A DNA stretch of 64,000 nucleotides from Leptogranulimonas caecicola (GCF_023168405.1 NZ_AP025285.1:310001-374000), one strand, 5' to 3'; shown: positions 23,715-34,044, counted from the first letter of the stretch. Numbers and translations: made by a program. Notes: a model not told the origin generated them from the letters alone.

Positions 23715-26156
23715 GTGAAAAACGACATCTTCGAGAGCACAGGACAATTCAAGAAGGAATACCGCCGCATGGTGGAGTCCGAGGTGGGCAAAGACTTCGA
23801 GGACGCCGACGATTACGAGCGCTTTGCAGCCCTTTGCAACCTGGTAGCCTATCGTGCCCGCGCCATTCACGTGAAAAACGACAACGCCATCGTGGCTCAG
23901 CGCAAGAAGCGCGTCTTCTACTTCTCGTTGGAGTTTCTTATCGGCCCGCTCCTGGAGAACTACCTGCTCAATCTGGGCGCGCTAGAGACCGTGCAGGAGG
24001 CTTTGGAGGAGATGGGCACTTCGCTGGAGCGCCTCTCTGCCTGTGAGGTCGACCCCGGCTTGGGCAACGGCGGCCTGGGGCGCCTGGCTGCCTGTTTCCT
24101 GGATTCCATGGCTCATGAGGGCATTGCCGGCTACGGCAACGGCATGCGCTATCGCTATGGGCTGTTCCGCCAGGTGATCAAGGATGGCCGCCAAGTGGAG
24201 GAGACCGACAACTGGCTGGCCAAGGGCTATCCCTGGGAGGTCCGTCGCCCCGAGTCTGCTGTGGAGGTCACCTTTGGCGGCGAGGTGGTGCGCCACGAGG
24301 AGGACGGCAAGTACTGGTTCACCTTGGAGGGCGGCGAGACCGTCAAGGCAGTGCCCTACGACATCCCTGTGGTGGGCTATGGCGGGCAAACCGTCAACAA
24401 GCTGCGCATTTGGTCTGCCGAGCCCGCTCAGGAGAATTTCGACCTGGATGCCTTCAACGACGGTCAATATGCGAACGCCTCCAAATTCCGCACCGACGTC
24501 GAGGCTATCTCTACCATCCTGTATCCCAACGATGCTGGCGAGCACGGCCGCATCCTGCGCTTGAAGCAGGAGTATTTGTTTGTGGCTGCAGGCATCGGCT
24601 CCATCATGCGCACCTTCAAGCGCGAGAACACCCGCGCCGACGGCACGGTGGATTGGGATATGTTCCCCGAGCTTATCGCCATCCACACCAACGACACTCA
24701 CCCCGCCATGTGCGGCGCCGAGCTGCTGCGCGTCCTTATCGACGAGGAGGGCCTGGACTACGACCGCGCCTGGGACATCGTCACCCGCACCATCAGCTAC
24801 ACCAACCATACGGTGTTGCCTGAGGCTCTGGAGAAGTGGCCCATCGACGTCTTCCATCGCCTGTTGCCTCGCATCTACATGTACATCGAGGAGATCGACC
24901 GCCGTTATCGTGAGGACTTCATCGCCAAGCACGGCGACCGCATGGATCTTCTGTGCGAGACCGCCATCCTCTGGGACGGCCAGGTGCGCATGGCCAACCT
25001 TTCCATCATCTGCTCACACTCGGTGAACGGCGTGGCCAAGATCCACACCGACATCTTGGAGCGCGAGGTCCTCAACGGCTTCTATCAGCTGGATCCCGAG
25101 AAGTTCAACAACAAGACCAACGGCATTTCCTTCCGTCGGTTCCTTGGCAATGCCAATCCTAGCTATTCCCGTCTCATCACCAGTGCCATCGGCGACGGCT
25201 GGCTGGATGACGCCAGCGAGCTCCACAAGCTCTCGGCCTTCTACAAGGACAGCGTCTTCTTGGACGCCATGACCGACTCCAAGCGTCTCAACAAGGAGCG
25301 CCTGGCTGCTTACATCAAGAAGACCACCGGCGTAGAGCTGGATTGCGACTCGGTCTTCGACGTCCAGGTGAAGCGCTTCCACGCCTACAAGCGCCAGCTG
25401 CTCAACATCTTCAAGGTGATGGACGTTTACAACCGCATCGTCAACTGGGGCTACACTCCTCGTCCCACCTCGTTCATCTTCGCCGGCAAGGCCGCCCAGA
25501 GCTACACCTACGCCAAAGAGGTCATCCGCCTCATCAACTCGGTGGCTCACGTGGTCAACAACGATCCTCGCGCCAACCAGATCATCAAGGTGGCCTTCGT
25601 GCCCAACTTCTCGGTAAGCAACGCCGAGCTTATCTATCCTGCTGCCGAGATCTCCGAGCAGATCTCCACTGCCGGCATGGAGGCGTCGGGCACGTCCAAC
25701 ATGAAGCTCATGGCCAACGCTGCCATTACCCTGGGCACTTTGGACGGCGCCAACGTTGAGATCGCCCAGCTGGCCGGCCGCGACAACATCGAGATCTTTG
25801 GCCTCACCGTCGATGAGGTGGAAGCCCTTAAGTCCTCCAATAGCTACTTCGCCTGGGATGAGTACAACCGCGACCGCGACCGCCTGGGACGTGTTGTTGA
25901 TGAACTTATCGATGGGACGTTCGCAGGGCTGTCCGGAAACTTTAATCTTATTTACGACGGCCTCATGCATAAGAATGATGCTGACTTTGTTCTGAAAGAC
26001 TTCCACTCCTATGTGGACGCCTGGGAGCATTTAGGATCGATCTATGGCGACCGGCGCCGCTGGAACGCCATGGCGCTCGCGAATACCGCAAATTCCGGAT
26101 TTTTCTCGTCGGACCGCACCATTCGTGAGTACGCTGAAGACATCTGGCACGTGTAG
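23715..26156 (+). CDS. glgP: Glycogen/maltodextrin phosphorylase
   Basis: The 813-residue GT35 enzyme releases glucose-1-phosphate from alpha-glucan ends. Visible are GLGNGGLGRLAACFLDSMA (about 116-134), THPAMCGAELLR, SHSVNGVAKIH and the pyridoxal-phosphate signature EASGTSNMK with Lys664. Length matches the family. The GTG start follows AAGGAG. It is the second gene of the glycogen cluster, providing breakdown next to the synthesis genes. Confidence 0.95.
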   Translation: MKNDIFESTGQFKKEYRRMVESEVGKDFEDADDYERFAALCNLVAYRARAIHVKNDNAIVAQRKKRVFYFSLEFLIGPLLENYLLNLGALETVQEALEEMGTSLERLSACEVDPGLGNGGLGRLAACFLDSMAHEGIAGYGNGMRYRYGLFRQVIKDGRQVEETDNWLAKGYPWEVRRPESAVEVTFGGEVVRHEEDGKYWFTLEGGETVKAVPYDIPVVGYGGQTVNKLRIWSAEPAQENFDLDAFNDGQYANASKFRTDVEAISTILYPNDAGEHGRILRLKQEYLFVAAGIGSIMRTFKRENTRADGTVDWDMFPELIAIHTNDTHPAMCGAELLRVLIDEEGLDYDRAWDIVTRTISYTNHTVLPEALEKWPIDVFHRLLPRIYMYIEEIDRRYREDFIAKHGDRMDLLCETAILWDGQVRMANLSIICSHSVNGVAKIHTDILEREVLNGFYQLDPEKFNNKTNGISFRRFLGNANPSYSRLITSAIGDGWLDDASELHKLSAFYKDSVFLDAMTDSKRLNKERLAAYIKKTTGVELDCDSVFDVQVKRFHAYKRQLLNIFKVMDVYNRIVNWGYTPRPTSFIFAGKAAQSYTYAKEVIRLINSVAHVVNNDPRANQIIKVAFVPNFSVSNAELIYPAAEISEQISTAGMEASGTSNMKLMANAAITLGTLDGANVEIAQLAGRDNIEIFGLTVDEVEALKSSNSYFAWDEYNRDRDRLGRVVDELIDGTFAGLSGNFNLIYDGLMHKNDADFVLKDFHSYVDAWEHLGSIYGDRRRWNAMALANTANSGFFSSDRTIREYAEDIWHV

Positions 26157-26212
26157 CCCCTTACCCAGAGAGAGGGTCGGGGCCAGAGTAGTTCGTACTG
26201 TTCAGGAGTTTA

Positions 26213-26241
26213 GGGACGCCTCCCAAAAAAAGAGGCGTCCC
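26213..26241 (+). other. Hairpin between glgP and glgC
   Basis: GGGACGCCTC (26213-26222) pairs with GAGGCGTCCC (26232-26241) around an A-rich loop. No T tract follows; it may adjust expression between operon halves. Confidence 0.6.
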
Positions 26242-26287
26242 ACCCAAGGAGCCTCGAGCCGAGGTTTTCTACAGGAAGGGGAGTGTT

Positions 26288-27436
26288 ATGAGCAAGAAGG
26301 AGTGTCTCGCGATGCTTCTTGCCGGCGGGCAGGGTTCCCGTTTAGGCGCCCTCACACGGTCGATCGCCAAACCGGCCGTGTCCTTTGGCGGCAAGTACCG
26401 CATCATTGACTTCGCGCTATCCAACTGCGCGAACTCCGATATCAACACCGTGGGCGTGCTGACCCAGTACCGTCCCTATCTGCTCCACAGCTATATTGGA
26501 ACCGGTGCTGCCTGGAACCTCGACGAGCGCGACGGCGGCGTCTCCGTGCTCCCTCCGTTCGCCACCGAGACCGGCGGCTCGTGGTATGCCGGCACCGCGG
26601 ATGCCATCTATCAAAATATCGGCTACATCGAGACCCAGGATCCCGAGTACGTGCTCATCCTGTCCGGCGACCACCTCTACTCCATGGACTATCGCAAGAT
26701 GCTGGACGTCCATATCAAGAACAACGCCGACCTCACCATCTCCGTCATGCCTGTGCCCTGGGACGAGGCCAGCCGCTTTGGCATCATCACCAAAGACGAC
26801 GACGGCTCGGTAGTGAAGTTCACCGAGAAGCCCGCCCAACCGGATTCCAACCTTGCGTCCATGGGCATCTACATCTTCTCCACCGATGTGCTCATCAACG
26901 CTCTGCGTGAAGATGCCAACGACCCCGATTCCGAGCATGACTTTGGCAACAACATCATCCCCAAGATGCTCGAAGAGGGCCGTCGCATCTATTGCTACGA
27001 GTTCCACGGCTTCTGGCGCGACGTAGGTACCATCGCCTCCTACCACGACACCGCCATGTCGCTTCTGGGCGCCAACCCCGAGTTTAACTTGGATCAGCCC
27101 GACTTCCCCGTCATGAGCAACGCCCCCACTCGCCCGCCCCATCTCATCGGCACCGCCGCCTCTGTGGATGACTCTTTGGTAGCCAACGGCTGCCGCGTCT
27201 TTGGCGAGGTCAAGCACTCCATCCTCTCCACCGACGCCTATGTGGGCCCACGCGCTCACGTGGTGGACTCCATCCTTCTGCCCGGTGCCAAGGTCATGGC
27301 CGGCGCCTACGTGGTGAATGCTATTCTCGGCGAAGGCGCCGTGGTAGAGGAGAATGTCAAGTTTGGTTCCGTCGACAAGCCCAAGGACACCGTGGTTGTT
27401 GGCGACAACGTTGTTGTAGGAAAGGGGGAGGAGTAA
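26288..27436 (+). CDS. glgC: Glucose-1-phosphate adenylyltransferase, catalytic subunit
   Basis: The 382-residue ADP-glucose pyrophosphorylase makes ADP-glucose for glycogen. It has the nucleotide-binding start [13 protein letters not shown], the [19 protein letters not shown] region, the [10 protein letters not shown] catalytic Asp loop, FTEKP and a C-terminal left-handed beta-helix. The ATG follows GGAAGGGGAG. Two bases separate it from glgD, its partner subunit. Confidence 0.95.
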   Translation: MSKKECLAMLLAGGQGSRLGALTRSIAKPAVSFGGKYRIIDFALSNCANSDINTVGVLTQYRPYLLHSYIGTGAAWNLDERDGGVSVLPPFATETGGSWYAGTADAIYQNIGYIETQDPEYVLILSGDHLYSMDYRKMLDVHIKNNADLTISVMPVPWDEASRFGIITKDDDGSVVKFTEKPAQPDSNLASMGIYIFSTDVLINALREDANDPDSEHDFGNNIIPKMLEEGRRIYCYEFHGFWRDVGTIASYHDTAMSLLGANPEFNLDQPDFPVMSNAPTRPPHLIGTAASVDDSLVANGCRVFGEVKHSILSTDAYVGPRAHVVDSILLPGAKVMAGAYVVNAILGEGAVVEENVKFGSVDKPKDTVVVGDNVVVGKGEE

Positions 27437-27438
27437 TC

Positions 27439-28533
27439 GTGGATCGCTGCATTGGCCTCATTACCACCAATTACTCAGTCAAAAACCCGAGTGCCCTCAC
27501 CGAGTCCCGTCCCCCGGCAGCGCTGCCCATCGCTGGCCGTTACCGCATGGTGGACTTCGCTCTCTCTAACATGGTCAACGCCGGCATGCGTACTGTGGGC
27601 CTGATTTTGCCCTCCAACTACCGCGCGCTCATGGATCATGTGGAGTCCGGCAAGGATTGGTCGCTGGACCGCAAGCATGGCGGCCTGTTCAACCTGCCGG
27701 GCTCCGCCTTTGGCTCCACCCGCTCCGGCGCCCGCTTCCTCATTCGCGACCTCATTGACAACCGCGTTTTCTTGGATCGCGAGAAGCGCCCTTACATCGT
27801 GCTCTCTGCCGCCAACATCATCTACAACATGGACTTCCAGGACCTCATCGACGAGCACTGCAAGTCCGGCGCAGACATCACCGTGGTCACCAAGCGCGCT
27901 GCCGAGGAGAACGTCTCTCTCACCGGCTTCCACGTAGACAACAACCGCGTGGTGGGCGTGCATCAGGGCGTGCAGTTTGGCGACACCTCCTTCCTGGATA
28001 CCTTCGTGGTTTCCATTGACATCTTGAAGCAGCTGCTGGACTGGTATAAGTCTCTGGATTACCTGGACCTCTTCGAGGCCCTCACCGGCGACCTGGACCG
28101 CGTCAACGTGCAGACCTACACCTTCGACGGTCCTGCCATGGCAGTCTTTTCGGCCAAGTGCTTCTACAAGAACTCGATGAAGCTTCTGGATCCCGACATC
28201 GACGACGAGATCTTTGGCGACGAGCGGCCCATCTTCACCAAAGCCCACGACAATCCTCCCGCCAAGTACGAGCCCGGCGCCAAGGTATCCAACTCCCTGG
28301 TGGCTGGCGGCTCTCGCATCGCAGGCTGCGTGGAGAACTCCATCCTGGGCCGCAACGTGGTGGTGGAGCCCGGAGCCACCGTGCGCAATGCCATCGTCAT
28401 GCAGTCCTGCGTGGTGGAGAGCGGCGCTCGCATCGAGAACGCCATTGTGGACCGCGACAACACCATCCCGGCCCGCACCGAGCTACGTGGCACGCTGGAT
28501 GACATCCTTATTCAGGGGAAGGGACGCAGCTAG
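27439..28533 (+). CDS. glgD: Glucose-1-phosphate adenylyltransferase, GlgD subunit
   Basis: The 364-residue paralogue of GlgC belongs to the GlgD group found in Firmicutes and some Actinobacteria. It keeps the fold (IAGRYRMVDFALSNMVNAGM, IYNMDFQDLIDEH) but lacks the GGxGxRL loop at the N terminus and has Asn-Met-Asp where GlgC has the catalytic GDH loop. It is therefore expected to be a regulatory partner of a GlgC/GlgD heterotetramer. GTG start after GGGGGAGGAG; its stop overlaps the glgA start by one base. Confidence 0.92.
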   Translation: MDRCIGLITTNYSVKNPSALTESRPPAALPIAGRYRMVDFALSNMVNAGMRTVGLILPSNYRALMDHVESGKDWSLDRKHGGLFNLPGSAFGSTRSGARFLIRDLIDNRVFLDREKRPYIVLSAANIIYNMDFQDLIDEHCKSGADITVVTKRAAEENVSLTGFHVDNNRVVGVHQGVQFGDTSFLDTFVVSIDILKQLLDWYKSLDYLDLFEALTGDLDRVNVQTYTFDGPAMAVFSAKCFYKNSMKLLDPDIDDEIFGDERPIFTKAHDNPPAKYEPGAKVSNSLVAGGSRIAGCVENSILGRNVVVEPGATVRNAIVMQSCVVESGARIENAIVDRDNTIPARTELRGTLDDILIQGKGRS

Positions 28534-30017
28534 TGTCTGCTAAACAACGCAGGAAGCTACGCGTCGTATTTGCGTCGGCCGAGGCCGCTCCGTTTTCCAA
28601 GACGGGCGGCTTAGGCGACGTGGCCGGCTCGCTGCCTCAGGCGCTTGTGGCAGCCGGCTGCCGCGTCGTGGTGATGCTTCCTAAATACGGCACCATCAAG
28701 CAAGAGTACGTCGACCAGATGGAGCATGTCTGCGACTTCTATCTCAACATGGGGTGGAGAAGCGAGTACTGCGGTCTGGAGCGCATCCAGAAGGATGGCG
28801 TCGACTACTACTTCATCGACAATGAGCATTTCTTTAAGCGCGACGGCCTCTATGGCTACTTCGACGACGGCGAGCGCTTCGCCTTCTTCTCCAAGGCCAT
28901 CACGGAGAGCCTCCAATACCTGCCGGATTTCCGTTGCGACATCTTGCACTGCAATGACTGGCAGACGGCTCTGGCCCCTGTCTTCTTGCGCGAGTATTAC
29001 CAGGGCCTGCCGCTCTACGACAACGTGCGCACGGTCTTCTCGATACATAATGCCAAGTTCCAAGGCATGTACGGCGACTCAGTGCTGGATACCGCAGGCC
29101 TGCTCCCGGCACCCAATGCGGTACGCCAGCTCTACTGCGCACCGGATACCATCAACTATATGCAAGGTGCGCTCATCTACTCCGACCTGCTGTCCACGGT
29201 GAGCCCTACCTATGCCCAGGAGCTCAAGACCCCCTTCTTTGGCGAGGGCCTGGACGGTCTGTTCCGTCAGCGTTCCGAGTCGCTCCATGGCATCTTGAAC
29301 GGCATCGACACCAAGTCCTTCGACCCGGCTACCGATCCCGCCATCGCCGCCAACTTCTCTGTGGGCGACATGGCTGGCAAGGCCGCCTGCAAGGCCGCGC
29401 TTCAGGAGGAGCTGGGCCTCGAGGTGAACCCCGGGCGCCCGCTGGTGGCCATGGTGACCCGTCTCACCAAGCAAAAGGGCCTCGATCTGGTGCAGTACTC
29501 GCTGGAGCGCCTGCTGGGCCGCTCCATTCAGGTGGCAGTGCTGGGCACCGGCGACCGCACCTACGAGGACTCGCTGCGCTACTTCGACTGGAAGTATCAA
29601 GGCTCCATGTGCGCTCGCATCGACTTCGACCTGGGTCTCTCCCAGCGCATGTACGCCGGCGCAGACATGTTCCTGATGCCGTCGCTCTTCGAGCCCTGCG
29701 GCCTGTCTCAGATGATCTCCATGCGCTATGGCACCTTGCCCATCGTGCGTGAGACCGGCGGTCTCAAAGACTCGGTCATCCCTTACAATCAGTTCACAGG
29801 CGAGGGCACGGGCTTCTCCTTTGCCAATTTCAATGGCGAAGAGATGGCAGACTGCGTCCTCAACGCAGCTGAGGTCTTCTGGACCAACAAGAGCGCCTGG
29901 GCGCAGCTCCAGCGCCAGGCCATGGAGGTAGATTTCTCCTGGACGGCTGCAGCAAATCGTTATATTGAGATGTATGGTTGGCTCCACCCCGAGGTTATTC
30001 CTCAGGAGCGCGCCTAA
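28533..30017 (+). CDS. glgA: Glycogen synthase (ADP-glucose)
   Basis: The 494-residue GT5 enzyme elongates alpha-1,4-glucan from ADP-glucose. The N-terminal KTGGLGDVAGSLP binds ADP-glucose (Lys23). HCNDWQTAL, SIHNAKFQG, the C-domain start MVTRLTKQKGLDL and the catalytic EPCGLSQMISMRYGTLPIVR are all present. The GTG start overlaps the glgD stop (TAGTG) and is preceded by AGGGGAAGGGA. Confidence 0.95.
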   Translation: MSAKQRRKLRVVFASAEAAPFSKTGGLGDVAGSLPQALVAAGCRVVVMLPKYGTIKQEYVDQMEHVCDFYLNMGWRSEYCGLERIQKDGVDYYFIDNEHFFKRDGLYGYFDDGERFAFFSKAITESLQYLPDFRCDILHCNDWQTALAPVFLREYYQGLPLYDNVRTVFSIHNAKFQGMYGDSVLDTAGLLPAPNAVRQLYCAPDTINYMQGALIYSDLLSTVSPTYAQELKTPFFGEGLDGLFRQRSESLHGILNGIDTKSFDPATDPAIAANFSVGDMAGKAACKAALQEELGLEVNPGRPLVAMVTRLTKQKGLDLVQYSLERLLGRSIQVAVLGTGDRTYEDSLRYFDWKYQGSMCARIDFDLGLSQRMYAGADMFLMPSLFEPCGLSQMISMRYGTLPIVRETGGLKDSVIPYNQFTGEGTGFSFANFNGEEMADCVLNAAEVFWTNKSAWAQLQRQAMEVDFSWTAAANRYIEMYGWLHPEVIPQERA

Positions 30018-30103
30018 CACCCCCGACCCCCTTGGACGGCCTGGAGGCGGCAGCGTGCCCTTCTTAAGCAGCCATTGAGGTTCAAGGGAGAAGAGAGGAC
30101 ACC

Positions 30104-33100
30104 ATGAGAGCCTTTCACGACAGCAGGGGCTCCCGGTATAGAAATCCCGGCGGCGCCGCCCTTGTGGGCGGCGTCGTCACGTTAAAGATCGACGTGTGGG
30201 ATGATCCGGGAACCCAAGCCACCATTCGCACCTGGGTTGACGGCGAAGGCGAGGCCTTCTGGCCCATGGAGCTTGAAGAGCGAGCAGAGGACGGCCGCCT
30301 CACCTTTGCCGGACAGCTGCCCTGCGAGGCGCTGGGCATCCTGTGGTACGCCTTCTTGCTGGAGGGTTCAGACGGCGTGGTGCGCTATTACGGCGCCCGC
30401 GAGGGCCGTACCGGCGGCGTAGGGCAGATGTATGACTACATGCCGCCCTCCTTCCAGATCACCGTCTACCATCAGCGCGAGGTCACTCCAGATTGGTACA
30501 AGGCCGGCATGGTCTACCAGATCTTTCCCGATCGCTATCGGCGCGATGATCAGTGGCGCCAGCGGGCCGAGGCTGCGCTGGAAACCCCTACGCAGGGTGT
30601 GCCTCGGGCTTTGGTGGAAGACTGGGATACGCCGGTGGCCTACCAGCGCGACGAGCACAACCGCATTACGGTTTGGGAGTTTTACGGAGGCTCTCTAGAG
30701 GGCATTCGCCAAGATCTGGATCGCATCGCTTCCATGGGATTTACGGCTATCTATTTGAATCCCATCTTCAAGGCCCAGTCCAACCACCGCTATGACACCG
30801 GTGACTACCTGGCCATCGATCCCATGCTAGGCACACTAGAGGACTTCCGCCGCCTGGCAGACGACGCATCTGAGCGAGGCATCTCCCTCATTTTGGACGG
30901 CGTCTTCAACCACACGGGCGTGGACTCCCGCTACTTCAATAAATATGGCAACTACGACTCGGTGGGCGCTTGGCAGTCGCCGGACTCTCCCTATCGCCCC
31001 TGGTACCTGATGGAGGAGGACGGCACCTACACCTGCTGGTGGGGTGTAGACGACCTTCCTGATACCGATAAGTCCAACCCTCAGTGGCAGGACTTCGTCT
31101 ATGGTCCCGAGGGCGTGGTGCGCTACTGGCTTCGCCAGGGCGCCCGCGGCTGGCGCCTGGATGTGGCCGACGAGCTCAACGACCCCTTCATCGCTGGCAT
31201 CAAGGCGGCAGAAACCGCCGAGTTGCCCGATGCCCTGTTGCTGGGCGAGGTCTGGGAGGACGCCTCCAACAAGATCGCCTACGGCGAGCTGCGCCATTAC
31301 CTGTGCGGCGATGAGCTGGACAGCGCCATGAACTACCCCTTTAGGGCGGCGCTCCTAAGCTATCTGCTGGGTGAGCAAGGAGCCGAGGAGATCGCTGAGA
31401 CCATGGCCTCCCTCAAGGAGAACTATCCCCCTGAGGCCTTCTATGCCTGCCTCAACCTGCTGGGCAGCCATGACCGCCCACGCTTGTTCACGGTGCTGGG
31501 CGGCGCACCGGACAAAGACTCCATGACCGATGAGCAAATGCGCGAGTACCGCCTCTCTGAGGGCCAGAAGGGCCTGGCCAAAGGTCGCCTTTGGCTGGCG
31601 GTGCTGGTGCAGATGTGCTCTCCTGGCGTGCCCTGCGTCTACTACGGTGACGAGGCCGGAGTCGAGGGCTACACCGACCCATACAACCGCTCCACCTATC
31701 CCTGGGGCCACGAGGACCCCGACACTCAGGCCATCTACCACAACGCCATGGCCCTGCGCCAGCGCTTCCCCATGCTGGTCAACGGCGGGTTCGAGCCCTT
31801 CTCGGCAGGCCCCGATGTCTACGGCTTCTGGCGCACTCCCGGTCCCGGCGACGAGGAGTCTGGCGAGTGCATCTGCGTGCTGGTGAACCGGTCGCTCTCG
31901 GCGGTTCATGAGGTGTCGGTGCCTTTGCGCGCGCCTCAGGTCGACGATCTGGTAAGCGGCGTCTCGCCGGTGGTGGAAAACGGCGAGGCTCGCGTCACCT
32001 TGCGCCAGCTGGGCTCGGCAGTGCTTTACTTCCACGGCACGCCTCCCCTGGTAAAGCCGCTGGAGCACGGTCAAGGCGTGGTGGCTCACATCACCTCGCT
32101 GCCCAACCCCGACGGTCCCGGCACCCTGGGTCCTGAGGCCTTTGCCTTTGTGGACTTCCTCTCACAGGGTCGCCAGCGCTATTGGCAGGTGCTGCCCATC
32201 AATCCCTGCGATGCCTTTGGCAGCCCCTATGCAGGTCCCAGCGCCTTTGCGGGCAACCTGGCGCTGGTGCACCGCGGCGGCCTTACCTTTGAGGAGCTCT
32301 ACCGGGCATGGAATGAAGGGGCTCCTACCCAAAAGTTCCCCGAGTCTTTAGTGGTGGCCGCAACTCCTGTGGCCGAGGTATTCTCGGCAGAAAACTTTGA
32401 AGCCTTCCGCCAAAATGAGGCTTCGTGGTTGGTGCCCTACGCCACCTATCAGGCCATTCGCGATGGCGTGCTGGCAGGGGAGATCCTGGTGGACCCCCAG
32501 TGGCTACGCACCCAAACTCCCGGCGAAGTGGAAAGCGCGGCTGAGGAGGTATCGCCGGAGGTGGTTGACACCTCGGAGATGGGAACGCAGGATACGGCGC
32601 AGGAGGCTCAGGATCGCGAGGAGTCGCTGGAAGATGTGCCCTGGCAGAGCTGGCCGGAGCCCTACCACAGCTACTCGCCAGAGCTGGCCGCCCGCCCCGA
32701 ACTGGCCGAACGCGTGCGGTTTCACGAGTTTTGCCAGTGGCTCTTCTTTGTGCAGTGGCAAGCTTTGAAGGCCTACGCCAACGAACATGGGATTCAGATT
32801 ATTGGCGACATCCCCATGTATGTGAGCGAGGACTCTGCCGATACCTGGTCGCATCCGGAAGTCTTCAATCTGAATGCGCACGGTCACAAGAAGGAGTGCG
32901 CGGGAGTGCCGCCCGATGGCTTTGCTCCCGAGGGCCAGCTTTGGGGTAACCCCACCTACAACTGGAACTATCTGGCAGACACCAATTACCAGTGGTGGCT
33001 GGAGCGTCTGGGCCATCTCTTCAGGCTCTATGATTACCTGCGCTTGGACCACTTTGTGGGCTTTGAGAACTACTATGCAGTGCCCCATGGCAAGACGGCG

Positions 33101-33610
33101 TTGGAGGGTCAATGGAAACCGGGACCGGGTGTGGACCTCTTCCGCACAGCGGCGCAAAAGTTTGGGCCGCTGCCGGTGATCGCCGAGGATCTGGGCATCA
33201 TCACCCCTGCCGTCCGTGGCCTTTTGGCCCAGTGCGGGTTCCCCGGCATGGATGTGCTGGAGTTCTACGACGGCGACCTGCGGGGCGGCTATCTGCCAGC
33301 TCCTGAAAAGATCGCGTACACCAGCACTCACGATACCGATACTCTGCTGGGCTTCGTGCGCAACGCCTACGGCATCACCGACATGAACGAGAGTCGTACG
33401 TTGGCAGAGCGCATCATGGTAGACGCCCTGCGCTCGGGTGCGCCGGTAGTGATGATGCCGCTGCAGGATGTGCTGGGGCTGGGCTCTGAGGCTCGCATGA
33501 ACGTGCCCGGCACAGCTGTCGGCAACTGGAAGTGGCAGGCTACACAGGAGGATCTGGACTCTGCGGTGCCGCTGCTTTCCACCCTCACCCTAGAAGCGCA
33601 GCGCTCCTAG
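30104..33610 (+). CDS. Fusion of GH13 neopullulanase-like hydrolase and GH77 4-alpha-glucanotransferase
   Basis: This 1168-residue protein joins two enzymes. The GH13 half has an N-terminal beta domain, then GMVYQIFPDRY, ILDGVFNHTG, nucleophile Asp353 in WRLDVADE, acid/base Glu382 in LLGEVWE and NLLGSHDRPR. The GH77 half starts near residue 650 (VVAHITSLPNPDGPGTLG) with IIGDIPMYVSEDSADTW, Asp982 in LRLDHF and Glu1028 in IAEDLG. A Glu/Asp-rich insert at about 805-855 interrupts GH77. Together the halves would debranch and rearrange maltodextrins released by glgP. It is the last gene of the cluster; the ATG follows GAAGAGAGGA. Confidence 0.9.
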   Translation: MRAFHDSRGSRYRNPGGAALVGGVVTLKIDVWDDPGTQATIRTWVDGEGEAFWPMELEERAEDGRLTFAGQLPCEALGILWYAFLLEGSDGVVRYYGAREGRTGGVGQMYDYMPPSFQITVYHQREVTPDWYKAGMVYQIFPDRYRRDDQWRQRAEAALETPTQGVPRALVEDWDTPVAYQRDEHNRITVWEFYGGSLEGIRQDLDRIASMGFTAIYLNPIFKAQSNHRYDTGDYLAIDPMLGTLEDFRRLADDASERGISLILDGVFNHTGVDSRYFNKYGNYDSVGAWQSPDSPYRPWYLMEEDGTYTCWWGVDDLPDTDKSNPQWQDFVYGPEGVVRYWLRQGARGWRLDVADELNDPFIAGIKAAETAELPDALLLGEVWEDASNKIAYGELRHYLCGDELDSAMNYPFRAALLSYLLGEQGAEEIAETMASLKENYPPEAFYACLNLLGSHDRPRLFTVLGGAPDKDSMTDEQMREYRLSEGQKGLAKGRLWLAVLVQMCSPGVPCVYYGDEAGVEGYTDPYNRSTYPWGHEDPDTQAIYHNAMALRQRFPMLVNGGFEPFSAGPDVYGFWRTPGPGDEESGECICVLVNRSLSAVHEVSVPLRAPQVDDLVSGVSPVVENGEARVTLRQLGSAVLYFHGTPPLVKPLEHGQGVVAHITSLPNPDGPGTLGPEAFAFVDFLSQGRQRYWQVLPINPCDAFGSPYAGPSAFAGNLALVHRGGLTFEELYRAWNEGAPTQKFPESLVVAATPVAEVFSAENFEAFRQNEASWLVPYATYQAIRDGVLAGEILVDPQWLRTQTPGEVESAAEEVSPEVVDTSEMGTQDTAQEAQDREESLEDVPWQSWPEPYHSYSPELAARPELAERVRFHEFCQWLFFVQWQALKAYANEHGIQIIGDIPMYVSEDSADTWSHPEVFNLNAHGHKKECAGVPPDGFAPEGQLWGNPTYNWNYLADTNYQWWLERLGHLFRLYDYLRLDHFVGFENYYAVPHGKTALEGQWKPGPGVDLFRTAAQKFGPLPVIAEDLGIITPAVRGLLAQCGFPGMDVLEFYDGDLRGGYLPAPEKIAYTSTHDTDTLLGFVRNAYGITDMNESRTLAERIMVDALRSGAPVVMMPLQDVLGLGSEARMNVPGTAVGNWKWQATQEDLDSAVPLLSTLTLEAQRS

Positions 33611-33684
33611 GGAGCGGAGCTGCTCGAAGCTTCATCAGCTTGATGGGCCTCCCGCTGGCCGTGTTGCCTGTGTGGACACAGAAT

Positions 33685-33721
33685 AAGCCTGACCTCGAAA
33701 TTCTCCGGGGTCAGGCTTTTG
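33685..33721 (+). terminator. Terminator of the glycogen operon
   Basis: AAGCCTGACC (33685-33694) pairs perfectly with GGTCAGGCTT (33709-33718), followed by TTTTG. Confidence 0.8.
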
Positions 33722-33750
33722 CGGATTTTTGGACAGACAGCGTGCTGTGA

Positions 33751-33782
33751 TGAGGAGTACTGACCTGCGTCAATACTCCTCA
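33751..33782. repeat. Hairpin of element B equivalent to 20537-20579
   Basis: TGAGGAGTA (33751-33759) pairs with TACTCCTCA (33774-33782); the loop holds GACCTGCG, the reverse complement of the CGCAGGTC loop motif in element A. Confidence 0.7.
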
Positions 33783-33856
33783 TTCTGTAGGCCAAATCTA
33801 CCTTCATTATTTACAAGTACTCTTTATTTACAAGTACTCTTTGCGCTCAGAAGGGG

Positions 33857-33888
33857 GCAGTTTGAAAGTAGAGCTACTTTCAAACTGC
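33857..33888. repeat. 15-bp perfect inverted repeat in element B
   Basis: GCAGTTTGAAAGTAG and its complement flank an AG centre. Relative to element A two bases per arm differ, each with a matching change on the other arm. Confidence 0.85.
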
Positions 33889-34003
33889 AAAGCCCCAGGT
33901 AAAATCTGGAAGGTCAAAAGCAGACCTACCTTTGAAATGGGGATGCAGGGCAGATGAGGTTTGAACTGAGCGGCACTTCACGCCTACTAAGTACCATTTC
34001 ACG

Positions 34004-34044
34004 CCTACTAAGTACTTAGTAGGCCGATTTTGCCCAAAATCGGC
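34004..34044. repeat. Adjacent perfect palindromes in element B
   Basis: A 20-bp perfect palindrome made of two CCTACTAAGTA half-sites (34004-34023) directly abuts GCCGATTTTG-CC-CAAAATCGGC (34023-34044). A further half-site lies at about 33983. Confidence 0.85.
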
